Origin: a virus
IMG/VR virus record: IMGVR_UViG_3300036780_000084
Coordinates: 1-40,716 of that record
DNA: 40,716 bases
Strand: one strand, 5' to 3'
How positions within the stretch are numbered: position 1 is the stretch's first letter; every line of letters starts with the position of its first letter. Position numbers and translations under genes: made by a program. Of this stretch, positions 8,791-17,248 are shown piece after piece. Below the pieces are notes generated by a model. That model did no database searches. It saw nothing but the letters and a program-made list of their open reading frames with translations, and was not told the DNA's origin.

Positions 8791-8808
8791 CGATCGGCCC
8801 TCCGATCG
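8791..8808 (-). terminator. Hairpin after the major capsid gene
   Basis: On the minus strand CGATCGG-AGGG-CCGATCG forms a perfect 7-bp stem with a 4-base loop, 51 bases after the capsid stop. No T-run follows, so it may be a weak or Rho-assisted terminator or an RNA-stabilising end that raises capsid mRNA relative to downstream genes. Confidence 0.4.
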
Positions 8809-8858
8809 CCCGCGCGCCCCCTTCCTTCAACTTCCACTTCGCACCGTGCTGCTTTTGG

Positions 8859-9896
8859 TTAGGCCGTCAACTGCGGGATCGCGTCAATCCACCGGGTTCG
8901 CGCCGTGCCTTGTGTGAACGGCGGTGGCGTGAACACGAGGTGCGCCCGGGTGGCCACCCAAGCGCCGATCGTGCCGGTCGGATCAAAACTGGTTCCCGGC
9001 GCGTCGGTGACGATGTTGGTCTTGATGGTTTTCCAGTCGGCGTCACCAAATTGCGTGTCGCCCGGCACGCGCATGACGAGCATGAGGTATCCGTACTTCG
9101 CCTGCATGTAGGTCCGGTAGCCGGTCTTGCCGCCCGAGAGCGACGGGGTTGACGTCAGGAACGGAGTAATGCCGAAACTGACGCCCAGCCCGGGCCCGAT
9201 CTCCATGCGCTTCCACTGGCTCGTGACGCCGGCGACTTCTTCGTATTTGCGGATGTCGGAGTACTTCCAGAGATCCGCGATCGAAGCATTGACAGTCGTC
9301 GAGTTCGCGATGTCGTTGAGAAGCAGGGGAGAGATCTGGCCACCATAAAGATCGCCCTTGATCGGCATCGCCGGCAAGTTGAAGAGCTGGCTCTTCATCG
9401 TGCGCAGCGCGTTGATCGTGAGCAAATAGGCCGGGGATCCGCCGGAAATGAGCGCGTTCTGGTCAACGGTGGTATCCGTGTTGGCCTGAGCGTCCAGCCC
9501 GACATAGGCGAGATTGTTGATGGTGATTCCGAGCTGATAGCCCAGCAGCTCCGCGGTCGACCGGGCCTGGTCCGGATCGAGCGAGGAAGCGGCCGAAAAA
9601 GCCGACCAGTTCGCGAAGGCGTTGTACTCGGCCACTTGCGCGTTCACAAAAGACTGGCCGAAATATTCCGGGTCTCCGATGACGCCATCGGCCGACGCGG
9701 GGATCGTGTCGGTGATGAGGTCATAGGTGAACATCGTCCGGTTCACGCCGGCATGCAAAGCCTGTTCCCGTTGCTCGGCCGTCCAAACGAAAGCGGCCGT
9801 GTTCGCCATGAGCGGGGGGATAAAATTCGCGTCATAGTGGGTGATCTGCGAGATCAGGTTATTGGCGACATTTGCCGCCGATGGATTTGCTCCCAT
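8859..9896 (-). CDS. Major capsid protein, 345 aa
   Basis: Start ATG at 9896 follows GAGGG. Located directly after the probable scaffold gene and downstream of portal. Composition and layout fit an HK97-fold capsid of the N4-gp56-like type. The N-terminal third is helical, with a mid segment of small residues (AELLGYQLGITINNLAYVG). There is a P-loop-like region PIKGDLYGGQISPLLLNDI where these proteins have a conserved domain, and the C-terminus is beta-rich (YRTYMQAKYGYLMLVMRVPG). It would form the icosahedral shell. The family assignment is by resemblance and context; size and synteny make the capsid call likely. Confidence 0.8.
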   Translation of the reverse strand: MGANPSAANVANNLISQITHYDANFIPPLMANTAAFVWTAEQREQALHAGVNRTMFTYDLITDTIPASADGVIGDPEYFGQSFVNAQVAEYNAFANWSAFSAASSLDPDQARSTAELLGYQLGITINNLAYVGLDAQANTDTTVDQNALISGGSPAYLLTINALRTMKSQLFNLPAMPIKGDLYGGQISPLLLNDIANSTTVNASIADLWKYSDIRKYEEVAGVTSQWKRMEIGPGLGVSFGITPFLTSTPSLSGGKTGYRTYMQAKYGYLMLVMRVPGDTQFGDADWKTIKTNIVTDAPGTSFDPTGTIGAWVATRAHLVFTPPPFTQGTARTRWIDAIPQLTA

Positions 9897-9909
9897 GCTG
9901 CCCTCGTTC

Positions 9910-10806
9910 TTAGCGGCCGGCCAGCGCAGCGGTCAAAATTGCATTGAGCCGCGGATCCTTCATCCATCGCTCGTATTCCGGCCGGTTGTTGTAAAGCATG
10001 TTGTAAGCCTCGACTCGAGTGAGAATGGGGGTTCCTGGTGCGCCTGCTGGTCGCCCCGACGCCTGGCGATCGGAAATTCCGCCTACGGGCGCCGCCCCTC
10101 GCGGTTGGGATGAAGGGGTTCCCGGATTGGGTGGATCATTCCCGGGTGCTGCTGGTGCATTGCCAGGGTCGGGCGGTGGATCATTGCGGGGTGCTGCGGG
10201 CGCCGGCCTTTGCGCCAACTGATCTTGCATGGCCGCGAAAGCTATTTCGAGATTGTCCAGGTCGTACTCGAGCCCGTTGCGCTCGATGTATCCGCGGAGA
10301 GCCAAGCCATTTGCTTCGACGTTGTAGTAGTCGTGCCGATGAAGAGTGATGAACTGGCCGGCGATGCGCAGCCGGCGTTCGCGTTCCGTCTCTTCACCTT
10401 GGCGTTCGACTTCCCCGGCGACCGGACTGACGCGAGACTCTACCACTTTTTGAATCGCGTCCGCGGCTTTTCTGGGATCCTGCACGTCGAGACCGAGCTG
10501 TACTTTCTCTTCTTCGGTCATCGCGGCGGGTTTCAGATTCACTCGCGTCCGCGCCGGCGTGGCCCTTTTTTTGAGTGATTCGATGTGGCGGTTTGCGCGC
10601 TCGAGCGTGCGGGAAACCTCGAGATTGGTGCGGGCCGCTTTGATCGCGAGCTCGCCCGGTGAATCGGCGATCAGGTTGGTCATGCGTGGGCGCATCTGAC
10701 GGTCGAGAATGGGTTCCCCGGCTTCGTCGGTGAGAGGAAAGGAAATCGTGTACTTGGTGACGCCATCGACTACCACTTCTTTCATTTCGATTGTTTCTAT
10801 CGTCAT
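9910..10806 (-). CDS. Probable capsid scaffold protein, 298 aa
   Basis: ATG at 10806 overlaps the TGA of the preceding gene. Highly charged helical sequence in residues 55-190 (ELAIKAARTNLEVSRTLERA, EVERQGEETERERRLRI), a Pro/Asn/Gly-rich low-complexity linker at about 205-255, and a short C-terminal helical segment (EYERWMKDPRLNAILTAAL) that could dock onto the capsid subunit. Scaffold genes lie immediately before the capsid gene in most podoviruses, as here. No protease motif is seen. Confidence 0.75.
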   Translation of the reverse strand: MTIETIEMKEVVVDGVTKYTISFPLTDEAGEPILDRQMRPRMTNLIADSPGELAIKAARTNLEVSRTLERANRHIESLKKRATPARTRVNLKPAAMTEEEKVQLGLDVQDPRKAADAIQKVVESRVSPVAGEVERQGEETERERRLRIAGQFITLHRHDYYNVEANGLALRGYIERNGLEYDLDNLEIAFAAMQDQLAQRPAPAAPRNDPPPDPGNAPAAPGNDPPNPGTPSSQPRGAAPVGGISDRQASGRPAGAPGTPILTRVEAYNMLYNNRPEYERWMKDPRLNAILTAALAGR

Positions 10807-11129
10807 TGCGTTCTAGCCTCCGGTGCTTTTTTCTTTGCTTCCTTCTGCCGCTCGACTTCCTGCTGCTGCAAGAATTCCCAATTCAAAACGACTTCTTTCC
10901 GCAGGAGTTCGAGAAACAATTTCATGGCGTAGGCGACCGAGCTGATGGCGTCGATCTTGACGACGCGCTCGGGATCGTCGGGCTCGACGTCCAGCACGGA
11001 AAGCAACTGCTGGTCGGCGTGCCCTTTGCCGATCCGCTCAAGCAGCACGGTCATTCCCGGATGCTTGGTGATCGAGCCCAGGTCCACGCGCTCGGTCGGG
11101 CCCAGTTTGATCGGGACGTGCTTTTTCAC
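10803..11129 (-). CDS. Small phage protein between portal and scaffold, 108 aa
   Basis: GTG start at 11129 overlaps the portal stop (GTGA), and its own TGA overlaps the scaffold ATG, so all three are translationally coupled. The C-terminal half is a charged amphipathic helix (LNWEFLQQQEVERQKEAKKK). No known motif. A head-assembly accessory role is suggested by position only. Confidence 0.65.
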   Translation of the reverse strand: MKKHVPIKLGPTERVDLGSITKHPGMTVLLERIGKGHADQQLLSVLDVEPDDPERVVKIDAISSVAYAMKLFLELLRKEVVLNWEFLQQQEVERQKEAKKKAPEARTQ

Positions 11130-13222
11130 CCGGCCGTCTCCACGCCCAAAGGCTCGCTGTGATCGAGCAGCAAGGCATGCTCGGTCTGGAGCACGGTGGC
11201 CTTTTCGCCGGCGCGCGCGAGGGCGCTATCGAAAATCTGCTTGTCTTTGTTGGCCGCGGCGGTGGCCTGTTGCTGTTGCGCGCCCGCTGCTTTCTGGGCC
11301 ATGAGCGCGGCCTGGCTGTTCATGTCGCGCCGCTTTTTCTGTTCCGCGGTCATGGGCACGAAAAATTCTTGCGAGAATTTGAAGCCGCTCATCTCGGCGA
11401 AGGTCTTAAACCACTTACTGAAATTGAAAGTCATATCGGCTTCCGCGGCCGCCTGCAGCAAGGCCGGATTGATGGCGATCTGCTCGATCGCGGACAGGAA
11501 TTGAACCATTTCGCGCTTGGGCCCCAGGTGCGCGCCGGCCAGCACTTCGTAGGTCATGCGCGCGTTGCGATACTTCACGTGATCGAAGGCCACCGCGTTC
11601 ATGCCCTTTTCGGTGAGGATATCGCGCATGGCCGAAGTGGGAAGGAGCTGATTGTTGAGCGTGTCCATGATGTAGAGCCACGGCGTGAACACCTGGCGCA
11701 CGATCCGTTCGACGGGCCCATCCAAGCGCGACGCCGAGGCCTGTCCCACGAGCTGCGCGCCGGATCCCGAGCGCATGCCGGTCGTCTGAATGCCGGGCGC
11801 GCCGGCGCCCATCGTGGTTTGCTGATTGGCGCCCGCGGACTCAAGCGACTCCGATTTATTGAATTGCAAGATCTGCCAGACTTCGGGCGGAACCTTGGGC
11901 ATTTCGAGAAGCCCGATCGACTTGCGCACGTCGTCGCCGTCCACCTCGAGCACATCGCCCGTTCCAAGCTGAATATCTTGGGAGAGCGGATTCCAGCCGC
12001 GCAAGCGCGTGAAGGTGGGATGGAGCGGATAGGCGGCCACCTCGAGCGCGAGATTCTCCGTACCCTGGGCGACCATCTGGCGCGTGCCGATAATCTGGCC
12101 CAGGCTTTGCCCGTAGTTGGAATCGCGCACCGGGCGCCACACGCTTGACAGGTAGGTGTGGCCGGTTCCGCCGGCCATGCGCGCGACCGCGGCGAAGGGA
12201 TTTTCCGAGTTGCGAATCAGAACGCAATCGGTCCCATGCCGCAGCACGCAAATGATCGAATGCGCGTCTTGCCTCTCGATGATCTCAAGCGACGCGGCGA
12301 GCGGATCGGCGCTCGTGGGGACGTTCTGCTGGGTAGAATGCACCAAAAACGCGCGCATGCTTTCCGGCATGGTCATCGTGTAGTTGTCGGGCGCCGCGGG
12401 CTTCCTCTCCCTGAAAAACCACTGGAGCAAGACTTGCTTGGAGGGGATCGAATAGCCGGGCGTTTGACGGAGATCGTCAAGCGTGTCCCATCCTCCGTAG
12501 TTCCGCTCGACAACCCAATTCGCGCGGCGGATATCGTTCCACTTGCAGGCCGGATCCGGGAACACGCGCGAGAGATCCTTCTTTTCGATGTAGGGCCGGC
12601 GCACGGCGCGCTCGACGTACTCGAAAGCGATTTCGTCCGATTCCTCGGTGTGGATGATGGTTTGGTAGCCGGTGCCCGGCGACGTGAGTATTTCGGGATC
12701 GGCTTTGCGTTTGAATTTGGGATAGGTGCGCGTCTCTTCCACCCATCCCCATTTGAAGATCACCGTCCCGCGCAACCCGCAATCGAATACGCCGGCCTCG
12801 ATCGTCTCGGGGAAATTCATGTCCTCGAGCTGGTAGGCAAAGATCGCCGTTTTTGCGTCGATGAGATCCTGGGTGGTGCCCGGAAAGGGCCGCAGCAAAA
12901 ACGGCGGATCCTCGTAAAACAGGCCGCCGACGATCTTCGGGCAGATCGCATCGAGCGTATTCGAGAGCAAGAAATTAGGGACGGTGGCCCGCAGGCCGAG
13001 GCCTTGGCCCCAGGGCGAGCTGGCTTGGGGGGACTGGTAGAGAATATCCGAATCGGTCCAGCGGGTGGCGAGATCTTGCTGGGTGACGTAGGCGTCGCAG
13101 GTATCGAGATCGCGCAGGGCGATTGCGAGCGCGGCTTCGTCGGTGAAGAGATAGCCGCTTTTGGTTTCCCGGTAATCGGCCTGGGTGATGGTCGCGGCCG
13201 GCTGAATCACGGTTGCGCTCAT
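11126..13222 (-). CDS. Portal (head-tail connector) protein, 698 aa
   Basis: ATG at 13222 overlaps the terminase stop (ATGA). Size and position immediately after the large terminase are diagnostic for a portal of the podovirus type. Features include tryptophan-rich wing sequence (VIFKWGWVEETRTYPKFKRK near residue 155-175), a helical stem region (TRQMVAQGTENLALEVAAYP near 385), a glycine/alanine-rich linker (TTMGAGAPGIQTTGMRSGSG near 470), and a long Q/A-rich C-terminal helix (AQQQQATAAANKDKQ near 660) that may form a barrel. It would be a dodecameric ring for DNA entry and exit. Confidence 0.88.
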   Translation of the reverse strand: MSATVIQPAATITQADYRETKSGYLFTDEAALAIALRDLDTCDAYVTQQDLATRWTDSDILYQSPQASSPWGQGLGLRATVPNFLLSNTLDAICPKIVGGLFYEDPPFLLRPFPGTTQDLIDAKTAIFAYQLEDMNFPETIEAGVFDCGLRGTVIFKWGWVEETRTYPKFKRKADPEILTSPGTGYQTIIHTEESDEIAFEYVERAVRRPYIEKKDLSRVFPDPACKWNDIRRANWVVERNYGGWDTLDDLRQTPGYSIPSKQVLLQWFFRERKPAAPDNYTMTMPESMRAFLVHSTQQNVPTSADPLAASLEIIERQDAHSIICVLRHGTDCVLIRNSENPFAAVARMAGGTGHTYLSSVWRPVRDSNYGQSLGQIIGTRQMVAQGTENLALEVAAYPLHPTFTRLRGWNPLSQDIQLGTGDVLEVDGDDVRKSIGLLEMPKVPPEVWQILQFNKSESLESAGANQQTTMGAGAPGIQTTGMRSGSGAQLVGQASASRLDGPVERIVRQVFTPWLYIMDTLNNQLLPTSAMRDILTEKGMNAVAFDHVKYRNARMTYEVLAGAHLGPKREMVQFLSAIEQIAINPALLQAAAEADMTFNFSKWFKTFAEMSGFKFSQEFFVPMTAEQKKRRDMNSQAALMAQKAAGAQQQQATAAANKDKQIFDSALARAGEKATVLQTEHALLLDHSEPLGVETAG

Positions 13223-15165
13223 AGGTGGATCCCGGATCCGCCGAAGATTCTCTCCGGGCCCTGGGGCGCCCGGCGCGCGGGTTCGGCCGGCGGCGCCGGC
13301 GGCGCCGGCGGCGATTGAAACAGCGTGCGGTACTCGCTGTCGCTGTGCTGCTGGCGGAACTTATCGCGGAGCTCCTTGGCTTCGCGCGCCTTCCTGTCGG
13401 CGTCGCTTTCGCGCTTCACTTCCGTACCTGGCACGGGCCGGAGCGCGGGAATGAGTTTGGTGAGCCGGCTGATGGCGTCGGGAATGTCGTCTTTCCTCGA
13501 GCGCGAAACCCCGTTGAATCGGGTGAACTGGCGGGTAGTGACATCCATCCAGTCGCCGTCGACAAACCAGAGCCGGTCGTCGTTGATGAGCGTCTCAAGC
13601 GACTTGATGCGGTTGCGCTTGGCGTTGCGGGTCATATCGACGTTCACCCACACGACGACGATCGGTTCTCCGTACATCATGGCCACGCGCTGGATCTCCG
13701 CGGCGAGCAATTCCCAGCCGGCGAATTTCTCGATCTCGGTAAACATCGGCTTCCATTTGCGGTGCAGGGCCACGACTTGCTTGGCCACTTCGGAGTCGCG
13801 CATCTTCTCGCGGACTACCTCGAGCACGTAGAGCGAGCGGGCGGCCTCGTCCGACCAACCGGCGGCGCCGGCCGAATAATCCGAGCCCGTCGATTCCGAG
13901 TGCGCGGTATCCCAGGCAATGGCGATCTTCCTCACGGACGCGGGCGGCACGCGGGCGAGAGCCACGGTGTGGGCGAGAATCATGCCCTCGTCAAAATGGA
14001 CGGTGAGGTCTTCGGCGGCCGGCTCGTTGAGCTGCTGGCAACGGAAGGTCTTTTCGTTCCGCCGGCACTTGCCGATAAGCGATTTGAAATTCAGCTTCTC
14101 GGGGAAGTACAGATCAACCATGTGCTCCTGGAGCTGCTTGAGGGGCACATCGGCGAATTCGGCCTTGACGGTCCAGGCCGCCCGGCAGAGATATTTCATC
14201 CCGTTGGTATCGGGGTACAGGCGGAAATCGTCGATGCGGGTGCCGTACCAATCCTCGCCGAAATAGCGCGTCCCCAGGTGATCGCGGAAGGCCCACTCGT
14301 CGGGCCGGTTCTGCGATACGTTGTCGTAGCGGTCTTTCAGTTTTCCCCGGGTGTCCTCGGTGTTGGAATTCTCTTCGTTCACGATGTCGTCACCCTTCCA
14401 GACGTCGCAGTGCCAGCCGGCGATCGCACCGTCGATCGAGTTCACCCACAGCGTGGGCGTGCCGGGCTGGGAATGGACGCGGGCGGGCGTGGTGAGCGGA
14501 GAGAAGGTTTCGCCCTCGGCCGAGTCGATCACGTACTCGGGGAAGAGCGATTGAAACATGGTGTAGCGCGCGCCCTCGGGCTTGTTAAAAAAGCCCTTCA
14601 CTTCTTTGAGGAACTTCCTTGAGAGCGCGCCGGAGCCGGTCATAATAAAAATCCGCACGTCCGGCACATTGAGCATCCACTGAACCGAGTCGATCTTGTT
14701 GGCCGTGGATTTGTAGGCGCCGGTGGGACAGAGCAAGAGCATTTCTTTCTCGCGCTCCTGCCTGTCGATCGCGTGGCGCACTTCATCGAGCGTGTAATCT
14801 TTGTGATACACGCCGTCGAAGTTTTTGGGGACGAACATCGAACACATCTCGCGGTGGACGTGTTCGACAAAGCCGGATCCGCTCTCGGGCGTGGCAATCA
14901 GGTCATGGCCCAGCCAGTAGAGATCCTTGCGGGCGCGGTCGCGCCACTCGATCCAGGTACGAAAATCGAGCCGGTGAATCTTGTGGGTTTTGCGGTGGAG
15001 GGGTTTGAGCTCTTTGAGCGGCCGGCATTCGGCCTTGTAGTAGAGCTCGCCGATGTCGGCGCCGCCCTCGAGAGTGAGTTCGGGGAATTGCTTGGCCCAA
15101 GCATTCGAGCGTCGGTCGCGCGGCTTTGGCGCGGCCGCGGTTTCTATGGCCTGGGCCTTCGTCAC
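13219..15165 (-). CDS. terL: Terminase large subunit, 648 aa
   Basis: ATP-driven DNA packaging motor and nuclease. The ATPase half has a deviant Walker A (LLCPTGAYKSTANK, residues 144-157), an adenine-binding region, and a Walker B-like WHCDVWKGDDIVNEEN (251-266). The nuclease half has acidic clusters AWDT (D419), FTEIEK (E477, E479) and DDIPDAIS (D559-D563), typical of the RNase H-like terminase nuclease. The C-terminus is proline/alanine-rich. ATG at 15165 overlaps the upstream stop, and the TGA overlaps the portal start. No small terminase is recognised upstream; one of the small genes at 15162-16076 may fill that role. Confidence 0.93.
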   Translation of the reverse strand: MTKAQAIETAAAPKPRDRRSNAWAKQFPELTLEGGADIGELYYKAECRPLKELKPLHRKTHKIHRLDFRTWIEWRDRARKDLYWLGHDLIATPESGSGFVEHVHREMCSMFVPKNFDGVYHKDYTLDEVRHAIDRQEREKEMLLLCPTGAYKSTANKIDSVQWMLNVPDVRIFIMTGSGALSRKFLKEVKGFFNKPEGARYTMFQSLFPEYVIDSAEGETFSPLTTPARVHSQPGTPTLWVNSIDGAIAGWHCDVWKGDDIVNEENSNTEDTRGKLKDRYDNVSQNRPDEWAFRDHLGTRYFGEDWYGTRIDDFRLYPDTNGMKYLCRAAWTVKAEFADVPLKQLQEHMVDLYFPEKLNFKSLIGKCRRNEKTFRCQQLNEPAAEDLTVHFDEGMILAHTVALARVPPASVRKIAIAWDTAHSESTGSDYSAGAAGWSDEAARSLYVLEVVREKMRDSEVAKQVVALHRKWKPMFTEIEKFAGWELLAAEIQRVAMMYGEPIVVVWVNVDMTRNAKRNRIKSLETLINDDRLWFVDGDWMDVTTRQFTRFNGVSRSRKDDIPDAISRLTKLIPALRPVPGTEVKRESDADRKAREAKELRDKFRQQHSDSEYRTLFQSPPAPPAPPAEPARRAPQGPERIFGGSGIHL

Positions 15166-15356
15166 TTCTTACCGCCGAAGTTCACGGCGAAATTCCCCAT
15201 CTTGGCCACGTGGGGATTATCGGAGTGCTTCGCTTCCTCCTTGAGAGATTCGGGCAACGGATCGGAATCCGAGCCCTTGAAACCGTGATGCCGGGCCCAC
15301 GCGTGAAGGCCGCCCTTGCGCAAATGAAAAATGGCTCGGTGATGAGAATCCCTCAT
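15162..15356 (-). CDS. Small conserved phage protein before terminase, 64 aa
   Basis: The preferred start is ATG 15356 (MRDSHHRAIFHLRKGGLH), preceded by GGGAGG; a GTG at 15386 is possible. The sequence RAIFHLRKGGLHAWARHHGF plus the ending NPHVAKMGNFAVNFGGKK resembles a common small phage family with an R-x-x-RKGGLH core and a C-terminal FA-rich segment. Function is unknown. Its stop overlaps the terminase start. Confidence 0.65.
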   Translation of the reverse strand: MRDSHHRAIFHLRKGGLHAWARHHGFKGSDSDPLPESLKEEAKHSDNPHVAKMGNFAVNFGGKK

Positions 15357-15378
15357 TGGCCCGCCCTCCCGATATCGT

Positions 15379-15642
15379 TCATTCACCGCCGCCGGTGGCC
15401 TTTAGGTACTCGCCGACGTTTTTCTGTTTCGCGGAGATGCCGGCCGCGGCGCTTTTCGCCTCACCCGACAAGCCGGCGTCGTCTTGCCGGGCCGCGTGTG
15501 ACTGCGAATATTTGTACTCCGGATGGGTTGTGGGCTTGGGCGCGAACATACTTGGCTCTTGGCCCTCAACCGATTTGGTGAAATCCTTGGCCTTGGCCAG
15601 CGCCTTTTTCGCGCCGGCCAGGGCATCAGCTCCGCTCGCCAT
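15379..15642 (-). CDS. Small alanine/lysine-rich protein, 87 aa
   Basis: ATG at 15642 is preceded by GGGGGAGGCG. Alternating A/K helices (ALAGAKKALAKAKDF; AKSAAAGISAKQKNVGEYLKA) suggest an amphipathic helical protein, possibly nucleic-acid associated. No known domain. It is part of the compact run leading to terminase. Confidence 0.6.
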   Translation of the reverse strand: MASGADALAGAKKALAKAKDFTKSVEGQEPSMFAPKPTTHPEYKYSQSHAARQDDAGLSGEAKSAAAGISAKQKNVGEYLKATGGGE

Positions 15643-15644
15643 TT

Positions 15645-16076
15645 TTAGACGCCTCCCCCAGCTCCGGCTCCCGCGGCCATGCCGCCACCCGCGCCACCCG
15701 CGGCGCCGGCTTGGATCGCTTCGGCTTCACCCTGGTTGGGCTCCCCAAGATGCTCTTCCATCGAATCGTGGGCCGCATCGAGATCCGGCAGGGCGTGTTC
15801 GATGTCTTTTTTGGGATCGCCTGACTCGTGGTGATGCTTCATGGTGATGGATCCGTCGCGGTGGTGGTGCATGGTGGTGCTGTCGTAGGGGTGGTGCCGG
15901 CCGTGCTTTTTATGTTTTTCCGCCATGTGTGACTCCCCGGGGTTTTCTCGGTGGTGCGCGTGCTCGGGCAAATGCTTGCCCTTCGTCGCCGCGTCCCACT
16001 CGGCAAGAGCCTTCTTCCCCAGAACCTCGGGGTGGGAATGAAGGTAGCCTTGCTGGGCCTTCGATTCAAATGGCAC
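15645..16076 (-). CDS. SKAQ-motif / histidine-rich phage protein, 143 aa
   Basis: I place the start at GTG 16076, inside the last codons of the endonuclease VII gene. From there it encodes FESKAQQGYLHSHPEVLGKK and GKHLPEHAHH, a short SKAQ...HPE...LPEH family frequent in phage head-gene clusters. After residue 50 comes a histidine-rich segment (HHPYDSTTMHHHRDGSITMK) and an acidic helix (ALPDLDAAHDSMEEHLGEPN). The C-terminus is a glycine/alanine tail. An internal ATG at 15926 with GGGGAG could instead start the histidine-rich part alone (93 aa). Function unknown; histidines may bind metal. Confidence 0.6.
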   Translation of the reverse strand: MPFESKAQQGYLHSHPEVLGKKALAEWDAATKGKHLPEHAHHRENPGESHMAEKHKKHGRHHPYDSTTMHHHRDGSITMKHHHESGDPKKDIEHALPDLDAAHDSMEEHLGEPNQGEAEAIQAGAAGGAGGGMAAGAGAGGGV

Positions 16077-16431
16077 GGTGCTGTTCCAGATACTCTCTCG
16101 CGAGATCGCAAATCGAAGGATCGTCGCCAAAGATTCCGAGCGCCATATTACACCGTCGATGCAAAACGCCTCGTATGCGGCGGCTCCCGTGGTGATGGTC
16201 GAGCACCGGCCCATTATCCGGCGTGAAGGGTTTGAGGCAGAGCTGGCATACGGGGGCTTGGGCGATACGCGAATCGTACTCGTCAAGCGAAATCCCGAAA
16301 TTCCGTTTGACGTTTTTCTTCCTGGCGACCTCCGGCTTCTGTTTACGCGGCGGCCTCTGCTTGTCGTAGCACGGCTGGCAGAGGCCCACCGCGTAATGCT
16401 TTCGTCGAAGGTGGCACTTCGCTTGGGGCAT
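16066..16431 (-). CDS. Recombination endonuclease VII-like nuclease, 121 aa
   Basis: Start ATG at 16431 follows AGGAAG. Endonuclease VII/HNH hallmarks are visible: C62-x2-C65 (CQLCLKPF), the catalytic DHHH at 78-81 (core GPVLDHHHG), then RGVLHRRCNMALG with C94-N95. An additional N-terminal C6/C18/C21 cluster is present (CHLRRKHY, GLCQPCY). T4 endonuclease VII resolves branched DNA, but many short phage members are free-standing homing or packaging-linked nucleases. It sits between a structural-like gene and the SKAQ gene and overlaps the latter by 11 bases. Confidence 0.85.
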   Translation of the reverse strand: MPQAKCHLRRKHYAVGLCQPCYDKQRPPRKQKPEVARKKNVKRNFGISLDEYDSRIAQAPVCQLCLKPFTPDNGPVLDHHHGSRRIRGVLHRRCNMALGIFGDDPSICDLAREYLEQHRAI

Positions 16432-16438
16432 GGACTTC

Positions 16439-17023
16439 CTACTCGCCCATCTGGAACAGGCCCAAGGCGCCGACATTGAGCGCATCGGAAACGGCGAAGG
16501 TGACGCCGGCCACAAAGTTGTAGTTGGTGGTCAGCAGGTTAACTCCGGTGAGATCGGTGAGCGTGAGCGACTGGCTCGCGCCGTTGAGAGAAAAGAAGGC
16601 GTTGAAAATTTGCATCACGCCGCTTTTGGCGTCCGACTGCAAGAACGCTTTGAAGGCCCAGGGATAAAAAGCTGCGGTGGTTAGAGACGCCGCCGAAGCC
16701 ATCGTGGCCATCGTGGTATTGGAGGTCGCGGTGAGCGAGGTGCCTTCCTGGAAAACGAAATTGACGGTGGGCGACGTGCCATGCACAAAGACATAGCCGG
16801 CCGCGCGGACTTCGACGATCTTCTGCTCGAACTGCCCGGTGCCGGGTAAAAGCAGGTTGGCCGGCGCAAGCGGCGCCGTCGGCGCCGGGGATCCGGATCC
16901 GAATCCGGCCGGAAGCCCGGTTGAGTTGGCGAGAAGGTTCGGGAAAAGTTTGGCCACGGTGCCGGTGCCGCCGACAAGCGACGGATTCTGGCCCCGGACT
17001 CCCGCATCTGAAAACACGTTCAT
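16439..17023 (-). CDS. Putative virion structural protein, 194 aa
   Basis: First gene of the late block. Start ATG 17023 follows AAGGAGACC; upstream frame extension is not needed. The sequence is serine/threonine/alanine-rich with beta strands (TVNFVFQEGTSLTATSNTTM; LNGASQSLTLTDLTGVNLLT) and ends in VSDALNVGALGLFQMGE. Composition resembles head decoration or fibre-type proteins. No motif identifies it. The leader between 17142 and 17024 holds three short hairpins, including GATGGG-GAA-CCCATC just before the ribosome-binding site. Confidence 0.6.
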   Translation of the reverse strand: MNVFSDAGVRGQNPSLVGGTGTVAKLFPNLLANSTGLPAGFGSGSPAPTAPLAPANLLLPGTGQFEQKIVEVRAAGYVFVHGTSPTVNFVFQEGTSLTATSNTTMATMASAASLTTAAFYPWAFKAFLQSDAKSGVMQIFNAFFSLNGASQSLTLTDLTGVNLLTTNYNFVAGVTFAVSDALNVGALGLFQMGE

Positions 17024-17142
17024 GGTGGTCTCCTTGGTTTCTCGATGGGTTCCCCATCGCGCTCGAGGGTCTCCCGAGCGCAAAGGAGCTACGGCACGTC
17101 ATTGCGGGGTACTGCCAGTACTAACGGCTGAGAGATGCTGGG

Positions 17143-17162
17143 ATTATAAGCCCGGCTGTCAA
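17143..17162 (-). promoter_or_regulatory. Promoter-like hexamers before the late block
   Basis: On the minus strand a perfect TTGACA (17162-17157) and a perfect TATAAT (17148-17143) lie only 8 bases apart, not the usual 16-18. TATAAT may serve as the -10 element of the late promoter with no good -35, or the pair may be a non-standard site. It lies about 120 bases upstream of the first late gene. Confidence 0.4.
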
Positions 17163-17168
17163 GCGGGG

Positions 17169-17248
17169 AGGGCGCCAGGTCGGATTTGAACCGCAACCTT
17201 CCGCCGGATTCATCGGCGGCTGCACAGGCATTGTGCTTCAAGCGCCCC
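17169..17248 (-). tRNA. tRNA-like element (degenerate; anticodon loop GAA, Phe-like)
   Basis: The minus strand contains GGTTCAAATCC, matching the T-loop consensus. It also has a stem-loop CGCCG-ATGAATC-CGGCG with a 7-base loop, U at the turn position and GAA as would-be anticodon (17211-17209), a GCAC/GTGC hairpin in D-arm position, and GGGGCGC/GCGCCCT ends able to form a 7-bp acceptor. Against a standard tRNA: the D-loop lacks GG, the D-arm is preceded by five rather than two bases, the T-stem has mismatches, and total length is 80. A TACAAT -10 box ends 6 bases upstream (17259-17254). It may be a decayed tRNA or a tRNA-mimic RNA. Confidence 0.4.

Noticed and set aside
12158-13318. 386-codon plus-strand frame antisense to portal and terminase
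   Set aside because: It mirrors the portal gene on the opposite strand; no start signal and no recognisable domain.
13225-14622. 465-codon plus-strand frame antisense to terminase
   Set aside because: A product of codon bias in the terminase gene; terminase motifs on the minus strand are unambiguous.
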